A DNA stretch of 64,000 bases from Magicicada septendecula (GCA_034769895.1 CM068371.1:402271469-402335468); one strand, 5' to 3'; shown: positions 1-12,207, counted from the stretch's first letter. The notes: a model not told the origin generated them from the letters alone. Made by a program: numbers and translations.

Positions 1-334
1 TAAACATCAGCCAAGTACAAAATATAAATAACTACATAATTAACGCTGTCACACATAATTAACAATAATGTTTTGTACTACTAGCCACCACTATTTGCTT
101 TCATGCAAGGTATATAATGTTTGTGAAAGGTTTCCAGTTGTAGAATAATTGCTTACTGCCTTAACCCCATAAAAAGATCAATAACAAGTGTTGTACCATT
201 CTGATGCTTACATAATATATGTCAAGTGTTGTTGTGTAAGCCATGCATATGTTACCTAGCACTTCAGTATAACAGTATTTTCATTTTCCAAAATATTATG
301 TGTTACATAATGTACATTTTCTTCTCCACTTCAG

Positions 335-395
335 GCATTGGAACCCACCCTATTTAATGCATAGGTTACCATTGACCCCTGTCCACATCGTTTAG
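335..395 (+). CDS. candidate short terminal exon, unknown gene
   Basis: A good splice acceptor (pyrimidine-rich tract ending in CAG, 322-334) is followed by a GC-richer stretch that stays open for 19 codons in phase 1 and stops at TAG 393-395. The peptide (HWNPPYLMHRLPL...) has ordinary composition. It may be the end of a gene entering from the left, or a chance acceptor in noncoding DNA. No domain is recognised. Confidence 0.2.
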
Positions 396-570
396 AAACA
401 GTTGGACCTAAGTTATTGAATGAGATATGTGTTCAATAATGTTATTTAGACCTCAGTGGTTGCTTGCCACAGAATGCCATCACTTTCATTCTCAAACAAG
501 ATATTTTAAAATTGTACTGTTTTTTAAATTGATTGAGAGTACACAGTGATATTTTCAAACTTCCTTTCAG

Positions 571-707
571 TTTTGGAGCATTATCGGATGATATGTATAT
601 AACAGAAGATACAATAATGTTGACTCTTAAATCTGTTCTATTGTTATTTCATCTTCCTGTGATGCCATTAGTATGTTATACTGAATGCTAAAAAGGAAAG
701 CAATAAA
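571..707 (+). CDS. candidate terminal exon with poly(A) signal
   Basis: A pyrimidine tract ending in CAG (562-570) is followed by one frame open for 39 codons, from 572 to a TAA at 689-691. The peptide includes SDDMYITEDTIMLTLKS and then a hydrophobic end. An AATAAA lies 11 bases after the stop (702-707), and another AATAAA lies near 807. Acceptor, open frame, stop and poly(A) signal in that order are what a last exon looks like. There is no recognisable domain and no frame link to another exon, so the call is tentative. It could be an alternative to the candidate exon at 335-395. Confidence 0.25.
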
Positions 708-1490
708 CTACACATTTGTTTTGTAAAAATAATTCTTGTTTTTCTGTACCATGTATTTATTATAATAGATGTTGATTTATGGAAGTTTTTTTTTTAAATT
801 ATGCCAATAAAGCGTTCTCAGTATCCATCCTTCATTGTTCTCCAGAGCATGCATATGCAAAATCCTTCTGTTTAAATAGTCAATTAGGCTTTTTCAAAAT
901 TAACAAATCTAAGATGTTTTCTAGTCGAAGCCTCTTTATTTTTGTGTAATTTGTCTGTGATATGTAATTGTAATGAATATATTATTTGAGCGAGACCTGC
1001 CTCCTCTGAAATGTGAGTGTTCTGTTATTATCCCATGTATGCAGACTCTTGTCATCTTGTTCAACATTTTCTTCACTGTACCACAGATTTTTATACGGGC
1101 AGATCTAAAACATATTAGAGTTAATTCATATTGTCTCTTTCTGTAGTAGTCAGTGTAAATAGTGCGTACTGCATGTAGACTAATTAAAGAAGACATAAAA
1201 TGAATAAGTAAACGTGTGTATAAGTTCATACGATCCCGATAAACGTACATAAATAAGTAGAGTTCATTGTCATAATACTCATTGTTCACAATAGGTAATT
1301 CAGACATTCTTGAAATGTTATAACAGATTCTGAATATTGTAAAATACTGTGGGTGTTTCATGTCAGGTATTTAGAAATTTCAAAAACCCATGTGTGTTTT
1401 CTGATTTCTGAAATAATGGTACACTTCTATACCACAGCAATTAGAAGCTCTTGTTTAGTTGCAGCTTGTTGAAAAACATATTTCACTTTC
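708..1490. other. AT-rich noncoding DNA
   Basis: No convincing exon, RNA gene or mobile-element end is seen. The minus-strand frame at 936-1361 is long but has no family signature. Confidence 0.5.
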
Positions 1491-1625
1491 CTTGTATAAT
1501 TTTCTGAAGTTGTAAGGATTTGTTAATAGAAATATGTCAATAACTAAGTATGTGGTGTTAACCCCTCAGATAATTACTTCATTATAAAAATTTCCAGCTA
1601 ATTGCTTACATCCATTAAGGCTTGT
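1491..1625 (+). repeat. diverged dispersed repeat, copy 1
   Basis: This stretch is related to 6786-6905. Both run through TTTTCTGAAGTTGT, then a TCAGATAAT block, then AATTGCTTACATC.ATTAAGGC. They share roughly 70% of positions by eye and have the same orientation. The repeat family is not recognised. Confidence 0.45.
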
Positions 1626-2302
1626 TTGTGTTGGGCCAGTTCATATTAGGTGCTCCTGTTGGTGACCTGAAAGTCAGTCAACCTTTCACTTATCCTGTGG
1701 TATTAGCCTTTCACTTGTCACTAATACTGGATTACCCATATACCAGAGGGGTAATAACAAGGTGACAGGCCTATCTCGTTTAAGCTGTCTTCAAGCTACT
1801 TAACACATTGACAGCATTTAATTTTTCAAGTTATCTCTATCAAATACCTTTTTCTCCTTTGATGTTAAAAATAGTTCCTGTGCTTTAATTCATTGGTAAA
1901 CTTATGTATTACAGAACCTTTTTAAAGTTCGTCTTTACTTGTGTACATACTCACAAGAATTTGCATTTTTTGTTGTGCCATATTCTGAAGGTTCAATACA
2001 TCGTTTTGTGCATGTTTTAAATGTTCAAATTATGGCCAGTGTTGATTTAATTATATTGTCTAAATATAGAATTTAACAATACCTTTAATTGTAGACATTC
2101 ATTAAAATAATATCCTGTTTACTTTTACTTCAGCTCATGAATCCTATTTGTAATTTAACGTTACACCAACATAAGAGAATACAGGGTCACTTGACACTTG
2201 AATTAACAAAAATATATAACATTTACTGATGTAAGATACACTTATTTATGACTTTTTCTTTATGTTCATAATGTTTTTATCTTCAAAAATAAATCTTCCA
2301 GA
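1626..2302. other. AT-rich DNA without recognised features
   Basis: A short GC-richer segment at about 1630-1790 is neither coding nor a recognised repeat. Nothing else stands out. Confidence 0.4.
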
Positions 2303-2659
2303 TCTGTCTGGAATACTATTATATTCTGCGATGTAGGCCCTCATCACTCTCCAAATCCTGGAAAGCATCCTCTATATAATTTCTTAGTCATTCACGGTCT
2401 GTGGCAGTTTAATGTGCAAAGATGTCTTGGCCACATCTCTGATAAAGATATCCATTGGCAAAATATCTACGGTGGATTGGATCAACCGATTATGGTCCAT
2501 CAGAAGTTTCATTCACATAATAGTGGACCATACTGGTGTAATGTGATGAAACACCATTGTGCTGAAAGTATATTTCATAATGATTTGTACATGTGCCCAT
2601 TAGTCATGGAACCAAACGATTCTGAAGCATATCCATATATTAACTGCATATCCAGATAA
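2303..2659 (+). CDS. hypothetical open frame, possibly an exon
   Basis: A frame of about 119 codons is open in a sequence where stops are frequent. It follows a weak CAG acceptor (2299-2301) and ends at 2657-2659. It is rich in His, Trp and Cys. The internal ATG is out of frame, so it would have to be an exon rather than a complete gene. No domain is recognised. It could equally be chance or an old transposon relic. Confidence 0.15.
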   Translation, partial: SVWNTIIFCDVGPHHSPNPGKHPLYNFLVIHGLWQFNVQRCLGHISDKDIHWQNIYGGLDQPIMVHQKFHSHNSGPYWCNVMKHHCAESIFHNDLYMCPLVMEPNDSEAYPYINCISR

Positions 2660-3069
2660 TAACTGTATCTTCAAAAATATAAGGCGCAAGTAAGCCAAAA
2701 GAAGTTATTGCAGCCCTAACAATCCACATCAGGGGAACAGAGATGTTTCTCCAAAATAAAATATTAATTAGCAGGGTACCAGTATATTCAGTTCTATGTT
2801 AACTCACTTTTATGATACCAACATAATAAACAAAAATTATTGGAGTGTGGTTAAAAGAAATGCATTTAATTAATAATATTATGAATTCAACTCACTTATT
2901 TATCCTTTTTGTCAAGTAACTTTTAATCCCGCCTATATTTGTGCTAGCTGATTGGAATATTATGGATAGTCAAATTTCCATTGCTTTTGCTGACTGCCGT
3001 GGTTTTGTATATTGGAATGTTAATTTTTAGTCGCATACCTCTGTAAATTTTTCTCTGTGTGTACTTCGT
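2660..3069. other. AT-rich DNA without recognised features
   Basis: No open frame or repeat boundary can be supported here. Confidence 0.4.
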
Positions 3070-4588
3070 TTATCCGTGGTCGATTATCTCAATTGCCTTT
3101 ATTATTCTGATGATTATTATTGTTTGCAGAAATATTTCTGTCCTTTCTAAATCTCTCACTACTACTTTGTGCTTCAAATTTTCTACCTTAAAATTTTCAC
3201 TTGTACCAATGCCTACATCAATCACTTTACTGTCTAGTTTACTGAACAAATATTTCAATGGTATATCAATTATCAATGACATCCCAGACTTTTTATTATG
3301 CATTCCTTTTTCTGGCGTATACAATTTAAATATAGTCTTTTTTTAAGTTTTTACACACTGTTTTATTGTGATTCCTTTCTAAAATTTCCATTAAACCTTC
3401 TATAATTTTTGAAATTACTTATTTCTCTATGATCAGTAATTGGGAGATTAAGTACATTAACTAGCCCATTCTTAATCATCTCCAATCCTCCCCGTGTATT
3501 TATTAGTTCTTTTTGGCTTATTTTTTCTATTTTCTTCGTACTTTTAGTTACTTGGTTCTTTATACCAATAATGTTGACTTCTATGTGCTCTATTTTTTCT
3601 TCTACTTCTCATTTTTCTCTTCCATTTTCTTACTATTATTTTTTTATTTCCTCTTTTAACTGTTTGTTATTATCTTCCATTTTCTCTTTTATTTCCTTCT
3701 TGGCATCTTTTAATTCTTTACTATTATCTTCTATTTTCTGACTTAATTGTTCCATGTTTTTATCGTTTGGTATTTCTTCTACCCCCGTTTTTTACTATCA
3801 TTTATTATTTCTTCCCTTATCTTATTGTTATCATCTATCTTCTGACTGAGGGTTTCTATGTTTTTATTCACTGTTTCACTGTTTTTATTGTTATCTTCTA
3901 TGCATACTTCCATTGTCTTATTAATGTCTACTACGTTACTCTGATCTTCTATTAATTTATTGATACCCTTTAATTCTTCCTTTAATGCTTCCATGTTTTT
4001 ATGTTTATCTTCCATCCTCTGTTTGCGATCATTCATTATTTCTTCTCTCCACCATTTTATTTGTTTATTTATTGATTCTGTGTTTCGTTTTAACCTTTCC
4101 TCCAGGATTTCCATTCTCTGTTGTCTCATTTGTTTTAACTCCTCTTTGTTATTTTTCAATATCTTTTCTTCCACTTTTTTATTCAGTGTTTCCATATTTT
4201 TATTGTTATCTTCTATGCATACTTCCATTGTCTTATTCATATTGTCTGCTGCCTTACTCTGATCTTTGATTAATTTATTGGTACCCTTTAATTCTTCCTT
4301 TAATGCTTCCATGTTTTTATGTTTATCTTCCATCCTCTGTTTGCGGTCATTCATTATTTCTTCTCTCCACCGTTTTATTTGTTTATTTATTGATTCTGTG
4401 TTTCGTTTTAACCGTCCCTCCAGGATTTCCATTCTCTGTTGTCTCATTTGTTTTAACTCCTCTTTGTTATTTTTCTTCATTCTTACATACTCCGTATATG
4501 TTGGTTTGTCAGGTTGCTTTTCTTCCATATTGCTGGCTTCTACCTCCACTTCTATTTCAGGTTGAGCCTCCTTCTCTTCCATATTCAT
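3070..4588 (-). pseudogene. decayed gag-like coiled-coil ORF of an LTR element
   Basis: The minus strand encodes a highly charged Lys/Glu/Asn/Met-rich protein. The intact first part is 269 residues (4588 down to 3779) and predicts long coiled coil. It begins MNMEEKEAQPEIE and contains two near-identical 106-residue units starting KNNKEELKQMRQQ. The frame ends at a run of G (minus strand, near 3782), but similar coiled-coil sequence continues in another frame to about 3600. A further open piece of 84 residues covers 3070-3324, so stops and frameshifts have broken one longer frame. A primer-binding site for tRNA-Lys lies 130 bp upstream (4717-4735), which is why I read this as the gag of a minus-strand LTR element. 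No CCHC knuckle, protease or RT follows, so the element is truncated. A host coiled-coil pseudogene is the alternative. Confidence 0.55.
3883..4478 (-). repeat. 318-bp tandem duplication inside the gag-like ORF
   Basis: Blocks 3883-4160 and 4198-4478 match at an offset of 315-318 bp with about 95% identity by eye. The offset equals 106 codons, so the reading frame is kept. A 3-bp difference near 3920/4238 also keeps the frame. Confidence 0.8.
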
Positions 4589-4716
4589 TTCAGTATCAGT
4601 TGTCCTGTTCCTTCTACATGAGGTTCATCTTTTGGGCATCTTGTTTGCTTTTGTATGATCGCCAGCTAGAAATGACAACTATAATTCTATTCAATCTTTA
4701 TTTATTTCCTTTTTCT

Positions 4717-4735
4717 AGCCCCACGTTGGGCGCGA
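4717..4735 (-). promoter_or_regulatory. primer-binding site, tRNA-Lys type
   Basis: The plus strand reads AGCCCCACGTTGGGCGCGA. From memory this equals the 3' end of insect tRNA-Lys (ending GGGCGCCA) with one mismatch. Minus-strand reverse transcription would start here, and the gag-like frame follows in the expected direction and distance. The 5' LTR should lie to the right (from about 4738), but I could not fix its outer end. Confidence 0.6.
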
Positions 4736-4738
4736 AAT

Positions 4739-6785
4739 TTATAACAATAAATTGTATGTGATGAATTACTTATTTATGTTTCTGTTATGTTTGCCCCAAG
4801 TTGTTGGTCCCAATTATGTAATAATAAATTTTTCTCTGTGTATACCTCTTAACTCCTAAACTTCTTAAACTTACCCTTCTTCGATGTAATTCTATGTTAA
4901 ATAAATAATCAAAGTCCTGATCTTGTTTTGTCTCAAATTCAATTATTTTGATTACTCTTTTCTTTGACATTGATTTAATAGTATTGACATTCAGTGTCCC
5001 TTTCTAACATTTGTAGCTCATTTCGGTTGGATAACATGAAAAATCTCAATCTCAGGGTTAATGTAAAAGTAAAGTCAATGTACTGTACAAGTCATACATA
5101 TAACATAAAACATATTTATAAATAAGGTTCAATAATTGGGTGTTGTGGATGTATGTTGAATAGTAGGTCCTTTGGATCATCATACAAAAGAACAATTTAA
5201 ACAGGAACTCTTAATACTAATAATTATAGTGTACAAGTAAAATTCATTATTATAATGTTTTATATTGCCTTAGTTATAGTGTTTCACTGTAACTCGCTCT
5301 TTAAATTAAGTAATGTTTGTTCAATAGTCTGCCTTAACACTATGGAGCAATCTCACCAATCTGGTAGTTCATTTACGAATTTATTGCTTGATTCTTCGCT
5401 TCTGGCCTTCAAGTTTTTGGTATATTCTTCTTTACCATTTCGTCTTATATCTACTATTATTTTGTATAAAAGTCCAGCAGTAAAATTAACATGTTCTGCC
5501 TCGTTTCGAAAATTCTTCAACAATCTATTCCTTTTTACAAAACGCTAATTCATTCAGTTAAGGTCTTGGATGGAATATTTATGGGTCACAGGTTCGGTTT
5601 CATATTTTATAATTAATATGATTCCGTTGAATCTTATTTTTTCTTTGTCACTACTGTATATTATAAGTTAGTAACGTAAGATTTCACTGTTATTAATTAT
5701 TGTACACTTTTTTATATCAACTAAGTTGGTTAATAATAATTTATATGTTTTATTCATAGTATATTATATCACTAGGTCCGTTTCCTATTTACTTCACTCT
5801 ACACTGTTTTATATTGTTTATCATTGTTCTTTGCATTATTTTATGTTATTACACTACTTAACTTTCATAATTATAGCTTACTATTAGTTTATTAGTAATT
5901 TTAATGTCACTCACATTTTGTAGTTTGAACACAAAATAACTGTTTGAGGTTCGCAGACTTCCCTCTAGTTTACTAGTCTAATGCTATAATCAAAGTCTTA
6001 TTTCTTACATACTAAGTTTAACATTTGTACATTATATTTATGTCTACTAATAACTATTTACATTGTATTTTCTTTTGATCGTCTCTTCTGGGTATTATGG
6101 TCATCGTCAGTTATTGTTTTGTCATGGTAATTGAATTATTTAATTCTTAAATTTGCATTCCCTATTTCCGTAGTATTTATTTATTATCATATTTCCCTTT
6201 ATGTTTTGATTACTTTTTATTCCTTGACCTTATTATTTATCTTTAAATAGTATATTTTGTCTTCATTCTTTATTTATTAAGTTTATGTTATTCTTCTTTG
6301 TATTTCATTACTAAAAAGATTGCGTGATGATATACTTGTCTTTATTCTGCGGTGTAATCTTGTTATGTTACACACTTTAACTGTGTACATGCCCAAAATT
6401 CATTCTTGGTATTTTCTTATTTCCATTAATTATGATGTAATATTACTCTCCTCAACACTGGTTTTGGTGGTCTTCCAAAACTCTAAATTAATTTCAGAAT
6501 ACTGATTAAACAGTAAAGAGAATTTCATTTCTCATGTTGAAACAATAAATTAAGTAGGAAACTGTATGGGTGCGGGTTTGATTCAGTTCTGAATAATATA
6601 GACTGCTTTCCCATCTGCTCTGTTTACCCAGCTCTTATGTCAGCTGCTGCCATGACATAGGATGTAGATATATATCTGAATAGAATTATACTAGAAACAG
6701 GATGCAGTAAAGTTGTATCCAAAGTCAAAGGAAAAGTCCATATAGTGGATATACTATCATAACAAAGAAGCCAAAATACATAATT
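4739..6785. other. AT-rich DNA, probably partly LTR of the 3-4.7 kb element
   Basis: Sequence just right of the primer site should be 5' LTR. I see no matching left-hand LTR and no clear terminal repeat, so the extent is unresolved. No coding sequence is seen. Confidence 0.3.
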
Positions 6786-6905
6786 AATTGTTTAATTTTC
6801 TGAAGTTGTCTGTAACATGTGTGTAACTAAATATGCTGTATTAACACTTCAGATAATATATGCAGCATCAAAATAAACAGTTAATTGCTTACATCTATTA
6901 AGGCC
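6786..6905 (+). repeat. diverged dispersed repeat, copy 2
   Basis: This is the partner of 1491-1625, in the same orientation 5.3 kb away. The best-kept block is AATTGCTTACATCTATTAAG near its right end. Confidence 0.45.
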
Positions 6906-8859
6906 TGTAGAATCGTGTACTATTGGTAGTCAGATTGTCACTTGTCTGAACTGCATGTTAGTGAAGTCAAAAATTTCAGAGACATTCTAATGCCACTGAA
7001 CTGTGAAATGAAGGCTGCAGTGTTTATGATAATGAAGAAAATGTTTTAACTTCAGTGGTTCATACATGTAACCAGTGTCCACTATAACAACATAAGTTTT
7101 TGTGAAATAATATGCCACAAACTGATCTGATGTGTTCACAAAGAGTATCATTCTTATGCACATTGGCCCATGCTCCTAACACATAATGGCTCTTACAGAA
7201 TTGTTACTCAGTCAGTTCAAAATGGAGATTTTCAGCCAACTGCTTTAAATCTAGCCTTGGCTTCAAGAACCTTTGCTTCATCAAAATGTAAACTTTGTTA
7301 CCCATCTGTTTTTAAACCAATTAGGAGCACATAATGTGGTGTTACTACATATCCTGGACAGAATGATAATATTTTAATCTTTTTATTATCATTAATCAGG
7401 TTTTACCAGCAGAAAGGTTTAGCTGCTTAAAATTCTTTGTGGAACTGATTTCAATTTATACTCTTGATATGAACTTTGCCACCATGTAGCATATTGTTTT
7501 GTTGTTATAAAGTTTTTTTGTTATTAGATCATTCGGATTCAGATTGACATGTTAGGGTCACATCACAATAAAAACAAAAAGAGACCTAAAATACAAATAT
7601 GGAATATAAGGTAATTTGTATAATTATGTGTACAATAAAAATTCAGAACTTTCAAAATGTCATTGTTTTGGGCCACAAGTAAATATAACAAATAAAAGTT
7701 TAAGAAAAAGATATTGAAACCATTTTGTTGGATTGTGTACTGTTCTTTGTAGGTTTGCATTGAATATTACATTTATAATGTGTAATTTTAACATTCTTCA
7801 GGCAGTAATAACATAAAACAATTTATCCATAGTGATTATTCTGCAGTTTAGAAATTTTTTGTAGGAAACAATGCCGGTTTGATCAGGGATTGCGTCATGA
7901 GCATTGTTGTTAGTATATTAGCATACATGCAATGTAACCTTTGTTACTTGTTTACTATATACGTGTGCAAGTATGTAAAGAGAGTCTGATTTACATTAGG
8001 ATTTCACAGTTCTTTACATAAGTAGAATTTTAATCAAATTAGATTTGCTTCTTGCAATACGATTTATGAAGAAAGTTGACAACATTGAATAATGTTTGTA
8101 TAACCAGTAATACAATGTATATAGTAGTTGAACAACAATGTATTGCAATAATCCAGAATGAAGCTTGAATAATAATTATTTTTAGAATATAATGACAAAT
8201 CAACCCATCCAATAGTGTGTTTAGAAATTTGTAATGTTTATGATGGTGATGTTGGTAGCAGTGGCAGTGGTGGTGGTAGTACAGGTAGTTGTATACTGAA
8301 GGCAATATGTCAGTACTTTGAATGGTTCTTTGTTTTACAAAATTTGTGTAGGAGCCAAGCTTCTTGATATGACTAGAGGCTTGTCATAGGTCATTCATAT
8401 TTCCACAAAATCTATTAAGAGTTTTCGTATTATATTATTTAAAATATTTTGAAACCCATTAAATACACTGTTACAGTTCTGCGAAAGCTTTCTTAATGAA
8501 TCATTTGGGGTCAAATGCTGGGCATGCTTCCCTTTTTTCTGTAATGTAACAACTGTTGATGAAACAAGGATAATTCTAGACAACAGGGCATATTTTGTGG
8601 TTGTCAAGTCATTCATAAGCAAACAAAAATAAATATATACAAAACTGTCATTTGCCTCCGTTCTATTCTGCAGCAGTGGAACATAGAAAGCAACTTAAAA
8701 GAACATTGGAACACTTGAGAAGAAGCTTGTTGTGAGGTGGACGTTAGGCCTCCTATGAAGGATATGATTACAACCAACCTGTCATTTCAACACTTCTGTT
8801 AGAAACAATTGTAGAAGTATAGGTAAAACTAAAGGTATTGATGGAAATTGCCATGTCAT
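6906..8859. other. AT-rich noncoding DNA with small low-complexity runs
   Basis: A GGT/GAT-rich run lies at 8240-8290. Minus-strand frames around 7563-8622 have no family signature. No exon with both splice sites was found. Confidence 0.45.
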
Positions 8860-9090
8860 TAGAATGGAGAATGGTAGAAAAAAAGAGACATATAAGAAGT
8901 ATGAAAGGCAAAAGACCAGCTAAGAAAAAAGTGGGAATATGTTCTTCTCATATACGTAATAGAGATACTGGTAGTACAAGGATGGAAGTCCTTTGCTTCA
9001 AATAGAGTGAGGTAAGGTCCAAAATTGAGGAGCCAAGGCCGTAGGGTGATTCTAGGCTGTACCTCCCATAGTAGGAGAAGAAGGAGGAGA
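8860..9090 (+). pseudogene. LINE ORF2 C-terminal fragment (RTE-like), decayed
   Basis: Plus-strand frames give HVIRMENGRKK followed, after a frame change, by MKGKRPAKKKVG and RDTGSTRMEV. This is the pattern at the end of many insect LINE polyproteins (a histidine-containing GHV.RM motif, then a basic GRP.RRW block). It ends in a GA-rich tail (AGGAGAAGAAGGAGG, 9075-9090), as several LINE tails in this window do. Stops and frameshifts make it non-functional. The family call is from motif memory only. Confidence 0.4.
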
Positions 9091-9360
9091 TATAAAGTTT
9101 GATTCTTCCAACTCTCTAGGTTCTTCTTTGTGATTCCTACTTTTGATTGTAATTAGTTATGTCACATCTTCCAATTCCACTTCCAGTTATTCTCTGCAGA
9201 CTTGATAGTTTTGTTAATTATTTGCATAATGCTTTGTATTTACAGCAGCTACAAAAATCATGTGGTTGTTTTATGACATCGTTTACTTCTCTGTCCACAC
9301 ATATATTTACATCTATTACAAAATGAGTGTGTCATTTTAAAAATCATTATTATACCTTAA

Positions 9361-9912
9361 CCCTTTGATGAGCATGATTTTGGATGAGTAGCTTGACCTT
9401 CGAAGAAATGTTTTATTTACTAGTGTGTCCACCTAACAAATATTGTATAATTTTAACTCTTTCAGAAAATAAATACTTATTTAATTTCACTTATATTATC
9501 AATGTAAATAAATAACAATCCGCTTGACTTTTGACATTACTAATATCATGTTCACTCTCTACAAAATCGGAGACCTCCCCAACAAGTATTTCCCATATTT
9601 CTTCTTCAGATAAATATCGACTCATTTTTAACACTTATTGTATCACAATATGTAACATTACTACACTACAATAACACTTATAACAAATTTAAACAAAAAC
9701 CATAAAATATTGTGAACTTAATAAAACTGTAAACACGTAGTCTGTGATAACAATTGTGTCTGTAATAGTGGCTTGTTGTGGTTAGTAATATCTATTGCCA
9801 ACAGACTGCAATGCATTACAAACAGCATAGGAAGTAAAAGAGAACATTTTGAAACGTCGATGTAAATGAACCACTGTACACCTGTTCTCAAACAGTCATG
9901 CTCCTCAAAGTG
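9361..9912 (-). mobile_element. piggyBac-like deletion derivative (TTAA target)
   Basis: The 552-bp element is flanked by TTAA on both sides (9357-9360 and 9913-9916). The ends are inverted repeats: left CCCTTTGATGAGCATGA, right (reverse complement) CACTTTGAGGAGCATGA. TTAA targets and short inverted repeats are the piggyBac hallmark. On the minus strand an ATG near 9625 opens an acidic peptide, MSRYLSEEEIWEILVGEV, of the kind that starts piggyBac transposases. It is soon broken, and no DDD catalytic core is present. Confidence 0.65.
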
Positions 9913-9919
9913 TTAAATA

Positions 9920-10449
9920 ATTAATGTGCAGCCTATTGGATAGGATATAGAATTCGGAGAGCGAGAGAGAGAGACGCATAATAATAGCATAATAGGGAAT
10001 TCTAGTTTTTGGATAGTAACAAGTGTGAGTTCCAGGTGTTCAAAAGCTTTTTACATAGTTCTGAATATACAGAAAACAAATTTCTGCTACTTAAAGACTA
10101 TTTTTATTTATTTAAACAGTTGAATGCATCTGCGTGTTTATAACTAATCAGTAATATATTTAAAACGTGTGTGTGTGGGGGGGTAGAATATTTTTTTATA
10201 TATACTTTTTCCAGAGTTTGTGTATTTGTTAAATTTTGCCATGAGGATAAACTAACCAGTATTGTTCTAATTTTCATGCTGCCAGATGGCCACTTCCAAA
10301 TTTTGCCATCTTTCCCAACAATTGGACCACTTATTGGTAGAGTATAATGATGATATTTTAGTTTATGGCACTGTAATATATGCACAAGTTACATTGGTAA
10401 TGCACCTAGAATCATTTGAGCTTGTAATATACCTGTATGTTTAAATGAC

Positions 10450-10454
<5 letters not shown>
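9920..10454. other. noncoding DNA; weak minus-strand frame
   Basis: A GA run lies at 9958-9975. A minus-strand frame (10104-10385) contains GPIVGKDGKIWKWP, slightly like the pre-core segment of piggyBac-type proteins. It is too short and isolated to call. Confidence 0.3.

Positions 10455-10534
<80 letters not shown>
10455..10534 (+). repeat. (GT)40 microsatellite
   Basis: An uninterrupted GT dinucleotide run of 80 bp. Confidence 0.97.
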
Positions 10535-10536
<2 letters not shown>

Positions 10537-10742
10537 TTCAGACATAAGAATATGTATGGCACATCATTTAAGTAGTTGCTGATCTTGAGTCTATGGCTAA
10601 AAATGTTTATGGTTCTGTTTCTGGGTAGAGTTCAAAATATTTTATGCTCTTTATATAAGCATCTACGCATCCACTCTTAAAGGTTTAAGAGCGTTTAATG
10701 GTGTTTTTTTAAATCTAAGTTTTGAGATTGTGACTTTTAGTA

Positions 10743-11508
10743 CGAGGGCTATTCAGAAAGTAAGTTCCGATAGGGTATTAAAGGAAACCGAGAGTATATT
10801 TTCATAACATTTTTATTGCCATTTGAAGTACACACCTTAAACTACTGTTCTATATAGTTTCTGTCATTTTTGAAGTACTTTTCATAGCGAGGCACCAGAC
10901 GTTCTATACCTTCGTTGTAGAAATTTCCCGCCTGTGATTTGAACCTTGTATTAACAGCTTCTTTGACATCGTTGGTCACCAAGCAAGGATTTCTCATGCT
11001 TGAAAGGTGGTATTCGCTTGATGTAAGGTCTGGGTTATAAGGCAGAGGCGAATGATCAAATTGTTGCCAGCCAAACTTTGTGAGATGTTCTGTTGCAGCG
11101 GCAGTGTGTGTGCAGTGCCACGATTCATCACAGTGTCCCGGGCAAGCATCCTACGTCGCTTACTTTGGATAGGACTAACCAAAACAGTTGTATCTATCTT
11201 GGTACCATTGAATCACTCACTTGTTCTTATCTATAAATATTGAACATCTGATGGTGAATTTCAATTGTTTTAATGCTTTTCCCATTCAAGAACCGAATCA
11301 CATACCTACTTTCACACGCGGCGGGCATCCCGAATTTCTTCGACATTATAAACACGTCCAATGAAGCTTACTCAGTGCGCAGTTGTTTACAAATAGTGTT
11401 GTTGGCTTGCCAGCGAATAAACAAACTGGCCGCGCATGCGCATCAGCATGACAGCATCGATACGGCAGCAATATTTAAAAACGGAACTTACTTTCTGAAT
11501 AACCCTCG
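10743..11508 (-). mobile_element. mariner-like element, internally deleted
   Basis: The 766-bp element has TA target duplications at 10741-10742 and 11509-11510. Its inverted repeats of about 27 bp begin CGAGGGCTATTCAGAAAGTA on the left and CGAGGGTTATTCAGAAAGTA on the right (reverse complement), with one mismatch. Full mariners are about 1.3 kb, so roughly half is missing. The remaining transposase sequence is on the minus strand. Confidence 0.85.
10842..11182 (-). pseudogene. mariner transposase C-terminal remnant
   Basis: Reading leftwards on the minus strand, the pieces match the mariner catalytic half in order. First comes a degenerate block around 11085-11130 where the second catalytic Asp (HDNARPH-type motif) should be but reads NRGTAHT. 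Then, after a frameshift, comes WQQFDHSPLPYNPDL, which carries the third-Asp motif region. The C-terminus is ERLVPRYEKYFKNDRNYIEQ followed by TAG at 10842-10844. The N-terminal DNA-binding half and the first Asp are absent. The second Asp appears substituted, so even the retained core is inactive. Confidence 0.75.
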
Positions 11509-11510
11509 TA

Positions 11511-12207
11511 TTTTGTGTACTACAAATTTACATAATTGATAAATTTTATATTTTAAAATATTATTTTGTAATAAACCTGACAAAAACAGAGAAGATTTTG
11601 AGTTCAGATTTTGAAAGGAGACCATATTCCAGTTTCAACATCAAGTGTCACACTGACATGTCTATCTACACACACATGTATAATGTGTGTTTGTGTTTAG
11701 TAATTACTAAAATTTTATGTGCTATCAAAACGTTTATCTTTACTTGTTATCCAGATTAAATGATATTTATTGTGAAGTAGATAACATTGTCTAAATTAAA
11801 TTTTAAATTGCTGTACCGCCTTATGAATTAGTTAGTTTTATATTGTTTAATTACTTGTGTGCGCTGCTACAGCTCAAGCCTGCATTCTTATCTCTATAGC
11901 ATGTTACAGTGCTGTTTTATCAGTTCAACGTAGTATCGAGTTTTAAGTAAAACAATAAAATCACTTATGTTTTACCTTTCAAGAATTAGTATAATATTCG
12001 GTAATTTTGTTCAAAATCTCATAATGGAAATTTGTGTGTCTGAATTCAATGAGTGTGTTGATGAAAGCATATTGCAGACAGTCACCCACTTCTATCAAAG
12101 TGTGTAAACAAGTACTTTAAATTCATTTACAATAAAAAATACTTTTGTAAATTAGCATTGTAGGCTATTGTGAATGTAGAATTGTAAATTAATGTATTTG
12201 GTTACAG
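11511..12207. other. AT-rich DNA, likely intron
   Basis: No features are seen until the splice acceptor TTACAG at 12202-12207, just before the exon at 12208. Confidence 0.5.

Noticed and set aside
10104-10385. Minus-strand frame with KDGKIWKWP, slightly like piggyBac proteins
   Set aside because: The match is too short, and the nearby TTAA element ends at 9912, so it is not part of it.
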